Source: Flavicella sediminum
GTDB taxonomy: Bacteria; Bacteroidota; Bacteroidia; Flavobacteriales; Flavobacteriaceae
DNA: 64,000 nt
Direction of reading: 5' to 3'
Assembly: GCF_006381105.1 (NCBI RefSeq)
Contig: NZ_VDET01000002.1
Location: forward strand, 1,215,578-1,279,577
Shown here: positions 17,438-27,285 of the stretch, in pieces
Position numbering within the stretch: position 1 is the first letter of the stretch
Layout: each line of letters starts with the position of its first letter
Notes under the pieces: generated by a model
What the model was told of the DNA's origin: nothing
Seen by the model: the letters and a program-made list of their open reading frames with translations, nothing else
Databases searched by the model: none
Translations under genes and position numbers: made by a program

Positions 17438-17797
17438 TTAAAAATACAAAAAGGCATTTTCTAGATGTTCTATTTCTGTGACCTTTTTATTAGTAATAAT
17501 TGCCACAATATCAAAACGAACGTCTACATCTAAATTTTTAGAAATGACATATTCATTGGCAGCACTAACCAATAATTTTATTTTTTTTGGGTTGATAAAA
17601 TCTTGTGGGTTTCCAAAATAACTATTGGTTCGGGTTTTGACTTCTACAATAGCTAGCGTATTTTCAAAGGCAGCAATAATATCCACTTCTGCCTTTTGGT
17701 AGCGCCAGTTTTTTTCTAAAATTTTGTAGCCTTTTTTTACTAGATAATCAACAGCGATTTTTTCGCCCTCTTTTCCAAGTTCGTTATGTATAGCCAT
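17438..17797 (-). CDS. yraN: YraN / UPF0102 endonuclease-like protein
   Basis: A 119-residue protein with the UPF0102 signature: GKEGEKIAVDYLVKKGYKIL, the nuclease-like core AEVDIIA-x-x-x-x-x-AIVEVKTR (D and E-x-K of a PD-(D/E)xK fold) and the FDIVAI strand. The length is normal. YraN proteins are near-universal; a Holliday-junction-resolvase-like fold is known, but the cell role is uncertain. The gene lies between the MFS gene and the GLPGLI/TlpA gene on the minus strand with 26-30 bp gaps. Confidence 0.93.
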   Translation of the reverse strand: MAIHNELGKEGEKIAVDYLVKKGYKILEKNWRYQKAEVDIIAAFENTLAIVEVKTRTNSYFGNPQDFINPKKIKLLVSAANEYVISKNLDVDVRFDIVAIITNKKVTEIEHLENAFLYF

Positions 17798-17823
17798 TTT
17801 CTTTTCAAGATACGAAAACCTGC

Positions 17824-18960
17824 TTAATTTTTTTGAAGCTTAAAAAATAGTTTAGAGATCGGAATAAACATCAATCCACAAAAAATAAACGTAATAAATG
17901 CAGTTCTTAAATGAAATAGATAAGCCAAGTAACCAATTAAGGGAGGGCCCACCAACATACCCACAATACTATAGGTAGAAATAAGAGAAATAACCATACC
18001 CACAGAATATTTTTTAGAAGCAGATGACAGTGAAAAGGCCATTGGAAAAATAGTGGCAATTCCAAAACCAGTAATACAAAACCCAATGAGTGCAGGCCAA
18101 AATTTAGGAAATACTATGGCGGTTCCAATTCCTGTTACAATTAGGAAAGCACTTACAATAAAGGTTTTTTCAATTCCTATACGATCAATAACCAAATCAG
18201 AAAAAAAGCGAGAAATGGTCATACATACCATAAAACACAAATAACCAATGGTAAAAATTTCTACGTTAATTACTTCTTTAAAATAAACAGCATTCCAATC
18301 ATAAATACCTCCTTCGCAAACGGCCGCAAAAAATACAATTAAGCCCAGGTACAAAATAAAAGGATCTGGTTTTCCTATAATTAATTTGTTTCCCTCTTTA
18401 GGTTTGTCATTTTTAAGCAATAAATGATAGGTAGTTGTTGTTCCTATAAGTGTTACGATGGTTACAAAAACCACGTGTATTTGAATGCTAATTTCTAACT
18501 TGATAAGTAGCGTAGCTACCAATAAGCCCACAATACCTCCCAAACTCCAAAAACCATGAAATGCCCCGTTTATTTTTTTTGTAAATTCTTTTTGAAGTGT
18601 TACTGCTTGGGTGTTCATGGCAATATTTATGATTCTTAATGAAAAAGAAAAACCAGCCAATGAAAGTACCAAACTCCAAAGGTTTTCTGAAAAACCGATA
18701 CCTAGTAAGGAAATAGCATATATAAAAAAGGAAATCAATAAAGGGGGTCTGCTGTTAAAACGAGAAACGAGCCAGCCTGAAAATGGCAAACCAAAAACGG
18801 AAGCAATAGGCATCACCATTAATAAATTTCCAAGCTCAGCTTCATTAAACTGAAAAAAGTCCTTAACATTTGGTATTCTTGATGCCCAAGTTGAAAAGCA
18901 AACCCCAGAAAAAAAGAAGTAAATGCCGATGGCAATCCGTTGTTTCACTTTTAATTCCAT
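17824..18960 (-). CDS. MFS transporter
   Basis: A 378-residue polytopic protein with about 12 membrane helices. It has an N-terminal CFSTWASRIPNVKDFF and GWLVSRFNSRPPL (loop 2-3) of the FucP/YbjJ-like MFS group, in which the first loop contains WASRIP. YbjJ-like members have an unknown substrate. It is the first gene of a minus-strand set with yraN. Confidence 0.85.
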   Translation of the reverse strand: MELKVKQRIAIGIYFFFSGVCFSTWASRIPNVKDFFQFNEAELGNLLMVMPIASVFGLPFSGWLVSRFNSRPPLLISFFIYAISLLGIGFSENLWSLVLSLAGFSFSLRIINIAMNTQAVTLQKEFTKKINGAFHGFWSLGGIVGLLVATLLIKLEISIQIHVVFVTIVTLIGTTTTYHLLLKNDKPKEGNKLIIGKPDPFILYLGLIVFFAAVCEGGIYDWNAVYFKEVINVEIFTIGYLCFMVCMTISRFFSDLVIDRIGIEKTFIVSAFLIVTGIGTAIVFPKFWPALIGFCITGFGIATIFPMAFSLSSASKKYSVGMVISLISTYSIVGMLVGPPLIGYLAYLFHLRTAFITFIFCGLMFIPISKLFFKLQKN

Positions 18961-19074
18961 GCTGCAAATATCTGATACAATTTTTAATTTTTGGCCTTTT
19001 AAGTTTATTTATGGATCAGAACTTTTCTAACTGAAGAAAAGATAAAAACACCGTTGTAAAAAAACAGATGATTG

Positions 19075-20046
19075 TTATTTGGTAAAATTAATTTTTGTGG
19101 ATGTGCTGCTAATTTCCATTTCTACAGTTCTTCCAAAAATTAAGGCATTGTTTTCAGGGTCATGCCCAGCCGGAAAATCAAAAGCGATAGGGAAATTATA
19201 TGTTTCAGTGATGGCCAAAATTAGTTCTTCAATATTTTGACCAAACGGAGGGTTGTTTTTTTTAATATGACTCATGCCACCAATTAGTAAGCCTTTGCAG
19301 TTGGTAAAATAACCGTTTCTATCCAAAGCCCTTATGAGTCGGTCTATATGGTATTTGTATTCTCCAATTTCTTCAAAAAATAAAATTTTACCAGCTGTTG
19401 AAATACTAGAGCTACTTCCCAATAGGTTTTCTAGCAAGGTTAAATTTCCACCTACTAAAACACCTTTACAATTCCCTGTTTTGTTATAGGAAGAACTCGG
19501 AATTTCATAATTCAGTTTTTCTCCAAAAAGTGCTTTTTTAAAGGTGGCCACACTTTGCCTTCTGCTACTTTCAGAAAATTCCATATTCACGGGCATCATG
19601 GCGTGTAAAGTTTCTACTCCTAAATTATGAACAGCATTGTGTAGTACGGTAATATCAGAATAACCAATAATCCATTTAGGCGTTTTTTTGAAGGAAGAAA
19701 AATCAATGTCGTCAATAATACGAACCGTACCATATCCTCCTCTAGCACACCAAATAGCTTTTATGTTGGGTTGGTCTAATGCTGTTTGAAAATCTAGCAA
19801 ACGATGATCGTCTGTTGCAGAAAAATGATGGTAGGCATCAAAAATATGTTTTCCAAGAACGACTTCTAAACCCCAACTTTTTGCCAAGGCCGCTGCCTCA
19901 TGAATACTCGCTTTATTTTTAATTATTCCAGCCGGGGCAACAATCGCAATGGTATCTCCAGGTTTTAAATAAGCAGGTGTCATCATAGTGTTGGTTTGTG
20001 CAAATGCAAGTTGACAAAAAGAAATTAAAAGAAAAAAAGCTCTCAA
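19075..20046 (-). CDS. S66-family LD-carboxypeptidase, exported
   Basis: A serine peptidase of the LdcA/MccF family that trims the terminal D-Ala from muropeptide tetrapeptides. The catalytic elements are GYSDITVLHN (nucleophile Ser), FFEEIGE (Glu) and PAGHDPEN (His). Unlike cytosolic E. coli LdcA it carries a signal-like N-terminus (LRAFFLLISFCQLAFAQ). No ATG suits the N-terminus. A TTG at 20070 gives 331 residues, but the -7 element TATTTTTG (minus strand, 20068-20075) overlaps it, so I choose the in-frame TTG at 20046, giving 323 residues. The exact start stays uncertain. Confidence 0.85.
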   Translation of the reverse strand: MRAFFLLISFCQLAFAQTNTMMTPAYLKPGDTIAIVAPAGIIKNKASIHEAAALAKSWGLEVVLGKHIFDAYHHFSATDDHRLLDFQTALDQPNIKAIWCARGGYGTVRIIDDIDFSSFKKTPKWIIGYSDITVLHNAVHNLGVETLHAMMPVNMEFSESSRRQSVATFKKALFGEKLNYEIPSSSYNKTGNCKGVLVGGNLTLLENLLGSSSSISTAGKILFFEEIGEYKYHIDRLIRALDRNGYFTNCKGLLIGGMSHIKKNNPPFGQNIEELILAITETYNFPIAFDFPAGHDPENNALIFGRTVEMEISSTSTKINFTK

Positions 20047-20067
20047 ATTTTTGATTTTAGATTCGAA

Positions 20068-20075
20068 CAAAAATA
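20068..20075 (-). promoter_or_regulatory. -7 promoter element of the LD-carboxypeptidase gene
   Basis: TATTTTTG on the minus strand fits TAnnTTTG. It overlaps an upstream in-frame TTG codon and so decides the start in favour of the TTG at 20046. Confidence 0.5.
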
Positions 20076-20217
20076 CAATTAAATAATTTTTAAAAACTAG
20101 TTATTTCGTTTTCTAAATGGGCTTTAAAGGGCAATAGCGATGCCTTTTTGTAAAAGTGGATACTTAAAAAAAGATGATATAATACATGTTTTTTTATGCT
20201 TAAATTTTAAGATCTCC

Positions 20218-20247
20218 TTGTTTTTTCGTTAAAATTACGTAGTTTTG
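20218..20247 (+). promoter_or_regulatory. Flavobacterial promoter of the ammonium transporter gene
   Basis: TTG (20218-20220), a 19-bp spacer and TAGTTTTG (20240-20247) form a near-ideal Bacteroidota promoter. Transcription from about 20254 leaves a leader of about 47 nt before the ATG at 20301 and excludes the in-frame ATG at 20253. Confidence 0.75.
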
Positions 20248-20300
20248 GCCTTTTGAAATTAAGTAGTAATCGTAGATTTTTAAGTACAAATAATTTTTTC

Positions 20301-21599
20301 ATGAAAAAAATAGTTACACTCAGTATCGCTTTGTTAACCGGATTTTCAACATATGCAGGAAACGAGATCAATTCAGGAGATACCGCTTGGATGTTAATGT
20401 CTACTGCCTTGGTAATGATGATGACACCAGCAGGACTGGCTTTGTTTTATTCTGGTTTGACACAAAATAAATCGGTTTTAAATACCATAGGAATGTCCTT
20501 TGTTTCCTTTTGCACAGGAATTTTGGCTTGGGTAATTTTAGGTTATAGTTTGGCTTTTGCAGAAGGAAATGCCTTTATAGGAGGTTTTGATTATTTTCTT
20601 TTAAACGGAATTTCACCTACAGATACAAATGGAGCAGGAATTCCGAAATTATTGGATGTAATGTTTCAAGGAACCTTTGCTGCCATTGCAATAGCTATTG
20701 TTTCAGGGGCTATTATTGAGCGAATAAAATTTTCAACTTGGATTATTTTCTCATTCTTTTGGGTATTGGTAGTATATGCACCTGTTTGTCACTGGGTTTG
20801 GGGTTCAGAAGGATTTTTACATGGCGATTTAGATTTTGCTGGTGGAACTGTAATTCACGTGAATGCGGGGGTTGCCGGTTTGGTGCTTTCTTTATTATTA
20901 GGAAAACGTTTGCATTTAGATGAAGAAAGAAAACCTTCTTCTATAAAATTAATGATTTTAGGAGCCGCTTTACTTTGGTTTGGATGGCATGGATTTAATG
21001 GAGGTTCAGCTTATGCAGCCAATGGAATTGCAGCAAGTGCCATTTTAACAACAAACGTTGCCGCATGTATTGGTGGTTTGGTTTGGTTAATAATTGAATG
21101 GAAAATAGTAAAAAAACCAACCTTAATTGGAGTGGCTTCAGGAGCTGTTTCTGGTTTGGTAGCCATTACACCAGCGGCAGGTTATGTAGATGTAAGTGGA
21201 GCTTTGGCTATAGGAGCAATAGGAAGTTTGGTTGGTTATTGGGGAGTTGTAAAATTCAAATCTTTTACCGGTCATGATGATACTTTAGATGCTTTTGGAA
21301 TGCACGGATTGGTTGGAATTGCAGGTGCAATTTTAACAGGTGTATTCGCTACAAGTTCTATCAACCCTGATGGTGCTGGATGGATTGATGGAAACCCTTG
21401 GCAAGTATTAAAACAATTAAATGCGGTGGGTGCAACCATTGTCTATTCTGCTATTGGAACCTATGTAGTTTTTGTGATTGCTTCTAAAATAACAGGAGGT
21501 GCTCGTATTCATAAAAAACACGAATTGGAAGGAATGGACATCAGTTACCATGGTGAATCGCAAATAAATATTGACAAACACAATATTGACGATTTGTAG
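20301..21599 (+). CDS. amt: Ammonium transporter (Amt family)
   Basis: With the start at 20301 the protein has 432 residues: a signal-like N-terminus (MKKIVTLSIALLTGFSTYA) and 11 membrane helices. Diagnostic segments include DTAWMLMSTALVMMMTPAG, FYSGLTQNKSVLNT, PVCHWVWG, GGTVIHVNAG and DALDAFGMHG-type DDTLDAFGMHGLVG, which contains the pore histidine. It moves ammonium across the inner membrane. No glnK/P-II gene is adjacent, which is unusual outside Bacteroidota. The start follows from the strong promoter upstream; a terminator follows. Confidence 0.95.
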   Translation: MKKIVTLSIALLTGFSTYAGNEINSGDTAWMLMSTALVMMMTPAGLALFYSGLTQNKSVLNTIGMSFVSFCTGILAWVILGYSLAFAEGNAFIGGFDYFLLNGISPTDTNGAGIPKLLDVMFQGTFAAIAIAIVSGAIIERIKFSTWIIFSFFWVLVVYAPVCHWVWGSEGFLHGDLDFAGGTVIHVNAGVAGLVLSLLLGKRLHLDEERKPSSIKLMILGAALLWFGWHGFNGGSAYAANGIAASAILTTNVAACIGGLVWLIIEWKIVKKPTLIGVASGAVSGLVAITPAAGYVDVSGALAIGAIGSLVGYWGVVKFKSFTGHDDTLDAFGMHGLVGIAGAILTGVFATSSINPDGAGWIDGNPWQVLKQLNAVGATIVYSAIGTYVVFVIASKITGGARIHKKHELEGMDISYHGESQINIDKHNIDDL

Positions 21600-21620
21600 A
21601 ATAGTAAATAAATAATACAG

Positions 21621-21655
21621 ACAAACCCTTTCTAAATTAGAAGGGGTTTTTTGTT
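21621..21655 (+). terminator. Intrinsic terminator after amt
   Basis: The hairpin aaccctttcta/tagaaggggtt (one mismatch, loop AAT) is followed by six T. It lies 22 bp after the amt stop. Confidence 0.85.
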
Positions 21656-21711
21656 TGTTAAGTTCTATTTTCTTAACTAAAGTGTGATGCAATAAAATCA
21701 AGATTTATGAT

Positions 21712-21719
21712 TAACTTTG
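21712..21719 (+). promoter_or_regulatory. -7 promoter element of metG
   Basis: TAACTTTG matches TAnnTTTG and lies 19 bp before the metG ATG, so the transcript leader would be only about 10-15 nt. No clear -33 TTG. Confidence 0.55.
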
Positions 21720-21738
21720 CCGCTCTTAATTTTTTTAC

Positions 21739-23796
21739 ATGAACAATCCGAAAAGAGTTACAATTACAGCAGCATTACCTTATACAAATGGACCCGTGCA
21801 TATTGGTCATTTAGCCGGGGTATATGTACCTGCTGATATATACGCACGTTATTTAAGAGGAAAAGGAACAGATGTTGCCTTTGTATGTGGATCTGATGAG
21901 CATGGTGTGCCCATTACCATTACCGCAAAGAAAGAAGGAGTAACTCCGCAAGATGTTGTGGATAAGTACCATGCAATTATAAAAAAATCGTTTTCAGATT
22001 TCGGAATCACTTTCGATAACTATTCTCGTACATCGGCTCCGATTCATCATGAAACGGCTTCTGAATTTTTTAAAGAATTAGATGCCAAAGGTGAATTTAT
22101 AGAAAAAGTAGACCAGCAATTATACGACGCAGAAGCAAATCAATTTTTAGCTGATCGTTTTGTGGTAGGAACTTGTCCTAAATGTGGAAACGAGGAAAGT
22201 TATGGAGATCAATGTGAAAAATGCGGAACTTCTCATAACGCCACAGATTTAATCAATCCTAAATCGGCAATTACAGGAAATGTACCTTCATTGAAGGAAA
22301 CAAAACACTGGTTTTTACCTTTAGATAAGCATGAAGCCTTTTTAAAAGAATGGATTTTAGAAGGCCATAAGTCAGATTGGAAATCGAATGTTTACGGACA
22401 AGTAAAATCTTGGATTGATGACGGTTTACGCCCAAGAGCGGTAACTCGTGATTTGGACTGGGGAATTCCTGTACCTGCAGAAGGAGGAGAAGGAAAAGTT
22501 TTATATGTTTGGTTTGATGCACCTATCGGTTATATTTCATCTACTAAAGAGTGGGCAGCTAGAGAAGGAAAAGATTGGGAACCTTATTGGAAAGATAAAG
22601 ACACCAAATTGGTACATTTTATAGGGAAAGACAATATCGTTTTTCACTGTATTATTTTCCCTGCCATGTTAAAAGCACAAGGGGAATATATTTTACCAGA
22701 TAATGTTCCTGCCAATGAATTTTTAAATTTAGAAGGAAATAAATTATCGACTTCTAAAAACTGGGCAGTTTGGTTGCATGAATATTTAGAAGAATTTCCT
22801 GATAAACAAGATGTTTTACGTTATGCGTTAACAGCAAGTGCTCCGGAAACTAAAGACAATGACTTTACTTGGAAAGATTTTCAAGCGAGAAATAACAATG
22901 AGTTAGTAGCCATTTTTGGAAACTTTATCAATAGAGTGGTGGTGTTGACCAATAAGTATTACGGAGGAATTGTTCCAAGTCCTGAAGAATTTACAGATGT
23001 AGATGAAGAGACTATAGAGCAGTTAAGAGCGTATCCTCAAATTATTTCTAGATCGATAGAACGATACCGTTTTAGAGAAGCTTTGAGTGAGTTAATGAAT
23101 TTTGCTCGATTAGGAAATAAATACTTGGCAGATGAAGAGCCATGGAAACAGATAAAAACAAATCCAGTGCGTGTACAAACAATTATGTATGTGGCCTTGC
23201 AAATAGCTAGTGGTTTGTCTGTTTTGTCTGAACCATTTTTACCATTTACTTCAAAAAAATTAAAGAATATGTTACAAACATCAGCTTCATTAAGTTGGGA
23301 TAAAGTAGCAACTGAAACTACTTTGTTGGCAGAAGGTCATCAAATAGGAAAAGCAGAATTGTTGTTTGCAAAAATTGAAGATGCTGAGGTACAAGTACAG
23401 TTAGATAAATTAGAAGCAACAAAATTAGCCAATGAAGCAGATAGCAAAGTAGTAGAACCTCAGAAAGAAACCGCTACTTTTGAAGATTTTTCAAAGATGG
23501 ATATCCGTGTGGGAACTATTGTTGAAGCTGAAAAAATGCCAAAAACTAAAAAATTATTGGTTTTAAAAGTAGATACAGGAATTGATGTAAGAACCATAGT
23601 TTCTGGAATTGCTGAAAGTTATAAACCAGAAGATATTATCGGACAACAAGTTTCGGTTTTGGTAAACTTAGCACCAAGAAAATTACGTGGTGTTGAAAGT
23701 CAAGGAATGATATTAATGACCGATACGAAAGATGGAAAATTGGCCTTTGTACAACCTTCAACTGAAAACGTTGCCAATGGTTCACAAGTGAGTTAA
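21739..23796 (+). CDS. metG: Methionyl-tRNA synthetase
   Basis: A 685-residue class I aminoacyl-tRNA synthetase that charges tRNA-Met. The HIGH motif is H21-I-G-H24, the KMSKS counterpart is KLSTS at 335-339, and the zinc knuckle is C146-P-K-C149 ... C159-E-K-C162. An anticodon-binding helical region follows, and a C-terminal OB-fold tRNA-binding domain (about 575-685; [18 protein letters not shown]) is attached, as in the long dimeric E. coli-type enzyme. It is a single gene with its own terminator. Confidence 0.98.
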   Translation: MNNPKRVTITAALPYTNGPVHIGHLAGVYVPADIYARYLRGKGTDVAFVCGSDEHGVPITITAKKEGVTPQDVVDKYHAIIKKSFSDFGITFDNYSRTSAPIHHETASEFFKELDAKGEFIEKVDQQLYDAEANQFLADRFVVGTCPKCGNEESYGDQCEKCGTSHNATDLINPKSAITGNVPSLKETKHWFLPLDKHEAFLKEWILEGHKSDWKSNVYGQVKSWIDDGLRPRAVTRDLDWGIPVPAEGGEGKVLYVWFDAPIGYISSTKEWAAREGKDWEPYWKDKDTKLVHFIGKDNIVFHCIIFPAMLKAQGEYILPDNVPANEFLNLEGNKLSTSKNWAVWLHEYLEEFPDKQDVLRYALTASAPETKDNDFTWKDFQARNNNELVAIFGNFINRVVVLTNKYYGGIVPSPEEFTDVDEETIEQLRAYPQIISRSIERYRFREALSELMNFARLGNKYLADEEPWKQIKTNPVRVQTIMYVALQIASGLSVLSEPFLPFTSKKLKNMLQTSASLSWDKVATETTLLAEGHQIGKAELLFAKIEDAEVQVQLDKLEATKLANEADSKVVEPQKETATFEDFSKMDIRVGTIVEAEKMPKTKKLLVLKVDTGIDVRTIVSGIAESYKPEDIIGQQVSVLVNLAPRKLRGVESQGMILMTDTKDGKLAFVQPSTENVANGSQVS

Positions 23797-23816
23797 TCCT
23801 TTTTATTACAAATTAT

Positions 23817-23853
23817 AAAACCTAACAAGTCTTTAAGACCTGTTAGGTTTTTT
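23817..23853 (+). terminator. Intrinsic terminator after metG
   Basis: The hairpin aacctaacaagtc/gacctgttaggtt (one bulge, loop TTTAA) is followed by seven T. The short gap to the next, convergent gene suggests use mainly on the plus strand. Confidence 0.85.
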
Positions 23854-23896
23854 TATGCAATGAAATTAAAAATAATTATTTTTGAAAAGAATGTTT

Positions 23897-24241
23897 TTAG
23901 TTCAAGGAGAATGTAAAATTTAGCTGACTGCGAATATCTCTGTCCAAATTTCGAATGCTTAATAGGTCACACAGCTCTCTTAATTCATGAGCTTTTAATA
24001 ATAGTTGCAATGTTTCATTGGCCGTTGGAATTACAATTTCTGAACAGGTACAATGACTGTCTTTTTGATGAAGTTCAAATTCTTTATTTAACTGGACTAT
24101 GTAATTGGTAAACATGTCGTAGCCAGTTAAGGTGAAGGTAAATTGCAAATTGTTAAATACAATTTGAAACATGTTTGTATTGGTGTTTTTGGATATAACT
24201 CCGTTTGCTGTTTTGCTTAGGATCTTTAAAGGATGATTCAT
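23897..24241 (-). CDS. Small conserved hypothetical protein
   Basis: A 114-residue soluble protein without signal peptide or membrane segment. It has a beta-rich N-terminal half (MFQIVFNNLQFTFTLTGYD), a C-x-C pair (HCTCSEIVIPTANE) and a C-terminal helical part (LLLKAHELRELCDLL). A clean -7 element TATATTTG lies upstream on the minus strand (24256-24263), which supports a real gene. I do not recognise the family; it may be one of the short DUF proteins confined to Bacteroidota. Confidence 0.65.
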   Translation of the reverse strand: MNHPLKILSKTANGVISKNTNTNMFQIVFNNLQFTFTLTGYDMFTNYIVQLNKEFELHQKDSHCTCSEIVIPTANETLQLLLKAHELRELCDLLSIRNLDRDIRSQLNFTFSLN

Positions 24242-24255
24242 CTGTCTTTTTTCAA

Positions 24256-24263
24256 CAAATATA
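24256..24263 (-). promoter_or_regulatory. -7 promoter element of the hypothetical gene ending at 23897
   Basis: TATATTTG on the minus strand, 14 bp before the ATG at 24241, so the leader is very short. No -33 TTG is recognisable. Confidence 0.5.
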
Positions 24264-24450
24264 TAAATTATACTTATTTAGACTTATTAAAAATAATAAA
24301 TGTTTTGAAGTTTTTTCAAAGCAGTTTTTGGTTTGCTCGAGGCTAAGTCTTTTTAATTTTCTAAATAGATGTAGAAATAAGAATTTAAAAACCGTAAGAA
24401 TCCTTACATTGAGATTTCAAAAAAAGGAGTCTTCTTTATAAAATATTAGA

Positions 24451-25125
24451 ATGGATCAACATAAAATTTCAGTAGTAATCCTAGGATCCACAGGTGCTGT
24501 GGGAGGAGAGGTGTTAAAAGCTTTACTCAAAATGCCAGAAGTAGGAAAAATTACTTCCTTAGGAAGAAGTAAGGTTTCGTCGGTAAAAGCTGAACATTTT
24601 TCTCAGTTTTCAATAGCTGTTTTTGAGCCAGAAACATATAAAGATCTTTTGGTGCATCATGATACGGCTATTTGTACCTTAGGAGTTGGTGAGCCTTCTA
24701 AGGTTAGCAAAGAAGATTTTATAAAAATAGACAAGCTTGCCGTGTTAGATTTTGCCAAAGCTTGCAAACAAGCAGGTGTAAAACATTTTGAGTTGCTGGC
24801 TTCTGTGGGAATCAGCGCAAAATCTTCTTCCTTTTATTTAAGAATAAAAGGTGAGTTGGTTGAGGAGTTAAAGGCTCTTAATTTTGAAAGCTTAAGTGTT
24901 TTTCAACCTTCCATGATCATAACACCTACCAATCGGTATGGCTTTTCACAAGCCTTGACTTTAGCCGTTTGGCCTGTTATAAGTAAACTATTCTTTGGTA
25001 AACTTAAAAAATACAGAGGTATTGCCGTAGAAAAATTGGGAAGAGCCATGGCAGTGCATACAATAAAGAATTCTTCTGGAACAACATTTTTAACTTGGGA
25101 TGATTTCCACAAATTACAGTCTTAG
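24451..25125 (+). CDS. NAD(P)-binding Rossmann-fold oxidoreductase (atypical SDR)
   Basis: A 224-residue protein with an N-terminal dinucleotide site of the form GSTGAVGGEVLKALL (residues 11-25), a TLGVGEPSKVSKEDF segment and a LLASVGISAKSSSFYLRIKGELVEEL segment in which Y-x-x-x-K (YLRIK) could be catalytic. The arrangement resembles the HTATIP2/YwnB-like atypical SDR group. The substrate cannot be inferred. It precedes sufS by 93 bp, probably with a separate promoter. Confidence 0.8.
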   Translation: MDQHKISVVILGSTGAVGGEVLKALLKMPEVGKITSLGRSKVSSVKAEHFSQFSIAVFEPETYKDLLVHHDTAICTLGVGEPSKVSKEDFIKIDKLAVLDFAKACKQAGVKHFELLASVGISAKSSSFYLRIKGELVEELKALNFESLSVFQPSMIITPTNRYGFSQALTLAVWPVISKLFFGKLKKYRGIAVEKLGRAMAVHTIKNSSGTTFLTWDDFHKLQS

Positions 25126-25191
25126 TTTTTTCTTGTGAAAAATTAACTTGGTACTAACAAACAAAAAATAGGTCAGTAATAATACATATAG

Positions 25192-25199
25192 TATTTTTG
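25192..25199 (+). promoter_or_regulatory. -7 promoter element of sufS
   Basis: TATTTTTG fits TAnnTTTG and lies 19 bp before the sufS ATG. No matching -33 TTG at the usual distance. Confidence 0.45.
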
Positions 25200-25218
25200 T
25201 AGCCTAATTTGAAGTGCC

Positions 25219-26433
25219 ATGATCGATATTCAAAAAATAAGAGCAGAATTTCCAATTTTAAAAGAACAGGTAAACGGTAAACCGTTGGTGTATTTTGACA
25301 ATGCAGCTACAAGCCAAAAACCACAAGTTGTTATCGATGCTATTGTTGATTATTACTCAAAAATAAATGCCAATATTCATCGAGGAGTACATACCTTAAG
25401 TCAGGTTGCAACTGATGCGTATGAGGAGGCTCGAATAAAATTGCAAAAGCACTTCAATGCAAAAAAATCCTATGAAATAATCCTAACTGCAGGTACAACA
25501 CATAGTATCAATATTGTGGCCACAGGTTTTACTTCTTTGTTAAAAAAAGGAGATGAGATTATTGTTTCGGCACTAGAGCATCATTCTAATATTGTTCCTT
25601 GGCAAATGCTTTGTGAGCGTACTGGCGCTATTTTAAAGGTCATTCCAATGAGTACATCTGGAGAATTAAAAATGGATGTTTATGAGGAATTATTATCGGA
25701 GAAAACAAAACTTGTTTTTAGCAATCATATTTCAAATGCATTGGGAACCATCAATCCAATAAAAGAAATTATTGACAAAGCACATGCCGTTGGTGCCGCT
25801 GTTTTAATAGATGGAGCTCAGGCATGTCCGCATATAAAACCAGACGTTCAAGAGTTGGATGTCGATTTCTATGTCGCTTCTGCTCATAAATTATGTGGTC
25901 CAACAGGTGTTGGAATTCTATATGGAAAAGAAGAATGGTTGAATAAATTACCTCCCTATCAAGGTGGTGGAGAAATGATTGAAACAGTTACTTTTGAAAA
26001 AACAACCTATGCAGGACTGCCTCATAAATTTGAAGCAGGTACTCCAAATATTGCTGGAGGAATCGCTTTTGGTGTTGCCATTGATTATATGAATTCAGTA
26101 GGTTTTGAAAATATAGCAGCTTATGAAGATGAGTTATTAGTATATGGTACCGAAAAATTGTTAGAAATAGAAGGATTGAAAATATATGGAACTGCAGAAA
26201 AAAAAGCAGCTGTTATTTCTTTTAATTTAGAAGGCATTCATCCTTTTGATGTAGGAAGTATATTAGATAAATTAGGGGTAGCGGTTAGAACAGGACACCA
26301 TTGTGCACAACCAATTATGGATTTTTATAAAATTCCAGGAACGGTAAGAGCTTCTTTTGCTTTTTACAATACCAAAGAAGAAATTGATGTACTAGTAGCT
26401 GGCGTAAAAAGAGCGCAAATGATGCTCTCTTAG
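25219..26433 (+). CDS. sufS: Cysteine desulfurase SufS
   Basis: A 404-residue PLP-dependent class V aminotransferase that removes sulfur from cysteine for Fe-S cluster assembly. The PLP lysine is K224 in SAHKLCGPTG and the catalytic cysteine C362 in RTGHHCAQP, the group II (SufS) signature. Length and sequence are normal for SufS. Other suf genes (sufBCDE) are not beside it. In the window it serves the many Fe-S proteins (NapA, NrdG and others) only in a general sense. Confidence 0.96.
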   Translation: MIDIQKIRAEFPILKEQVNGKPLVYFDNAATSQKPQVVIDAIVDYYSKINANIHRGVHTLSQVATDAYEEARIKLQKHFNAKKSYEIILTAGTTHSINIVATGFTSLLKKGDEIIVSALEHHSNIVPWQMLCERTGAILKVIPMSTSGELKMDVYEELLSEKTKLVFSNHISNALGTINPIKEIIDKAHAVGAAVLIDGAQACPHIKPDVQELDVDFYVASAHKLCGPTGVGILYGKEEWLNKLPPYQGGGEMIETVTFEKTTYAGLPHKFEAGTPNIAGGIAFGVAIDYMNSVGFENIAAYEDELLVYGTEKLLEIEGLKIYGTAEKKAAVISFNLEGIHPFDVGSILDKLGVAVRTGHHCAQPIMDFYKIPGTVRASFAFYNTKEEIDVLVAGVKRAQMMLS

Positions 26434-26444
26434 GTTTTAAGAAT

Positions 26445-27185
26445 TTAAAAAGATTTTATCAAGCTTAGCCCTAGTTGTTCTCCATTGTAAAAAGGACTGA
26501 TAAAAGCGGTTTCTTTATTTTTAAAAAATTTCTTTTGAAGGTATGGGTTGATTTGGTAGGCCAATTTGGTACAAATAATTCCAATTCCTGCACCTGTAAC
26601 TACATCAGAAAACCAGTGCTTGTTATTGTGCATTCTTAAATAACCAGTTCCTGCTGCAATAGTATATCCAGCAATTCCGTACCAAGCCGACTTGTGCTTG
26701 TATTCTTGGTGTAAAAATTCAGCACCCATAAACGCCACAGCCGTATGCCCAGAGGGAAATGATTCGTTGTTTTCAAGGTTTGGTCTAGTTCTTTGGGTAA
26801 TTGCTTTCAATCCCGTTACAGTTGTTAACATAAATACCGAAGCGGTCCCAATCAGTAAAGTCCTTTCTTTAAAATTGTGTTTTCCTTTTTTTTCAAGAAG
26901 GTTTAGTCCATAAACGGCTAAAGTAGGAGCAAGCATTGTAAAATCATCTAAGCTATTTTTTTTAGAACTTTTAAGTTTACTGTTTATTGTTTTGTCGAAA
27001 TTTTTTAAACCAGAACTGTTTAGGCTGGCCAAACCATAAGCAACTAGGCTTATTGGAATTATATAGGGTTTTATCTTTTGAAAGTTCGTTTTTTTAGGAC
27101 CAATTGTATCTGTTGAAATGTGTTGTGCATTAAAAGTAATACTGCAAAAAATTAAAGCAAGTGTTGGTAAAAGTTTTAATGGCAT
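26445..27185 (-). CDS. PAP2-family phosphatase
   Basis: A 246-residue protein with a signal peptide (about 1-20, ending FNAQ) and several membrane segments. The three PAP2 motifs are present: KAITQRTRP (K-x6-RP), SFPSGHTAV (PSGH) and the R-x5-H-x3-D motif in RMHNNKHWFSDVV. Such enzymes dephosphorylate undecaprenyl pyrophosphate or phosphatidic/lipid A phosphates at the periplasmic face. The substrate is not determinable. Confidence 0.9.
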   Translation of the reverse strand: MPLKLLPTLALIFCSITFNAQHISTDTIGPKKTNFQKIKPYIIPISLVAYGLASLNSSGLKNFDKTINSKLKSSKKNSLDDFTMLAPTLAVYGLNLLEKKGKHNFKERTLLIGTASVFMLTTVTGLKAITQRTRPNLENNESFPSGHTAVAFMGAEFLHQEYKHKSAWYGIAGYTIAAGTGYLRMHNNKHWFSDVVTGAGIGIICTKLAYQINPYLQKKFFKNKETAFISPFYNGEQLGLSLIKSF

Positions 27186-27285
27186 AAGTTTTTTGATAAA
27201 ACGAAGATTTTAGGAATTTAGTATTGTGGGCTCTTTTTCTTGAATAAAATATTTCATTGCTCGTACAAAAACGATGTCGATGCCA

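Noticed and set aside
24205-24441. 78-residue plus-strand frame in the divergent gap before the SDR gene
   Set aside because: It overlaps the start of the 114-residue gene and its -7 element on the other strand, is rich in F/L/K/N as random AT-rich frames are, and has no conserved look.
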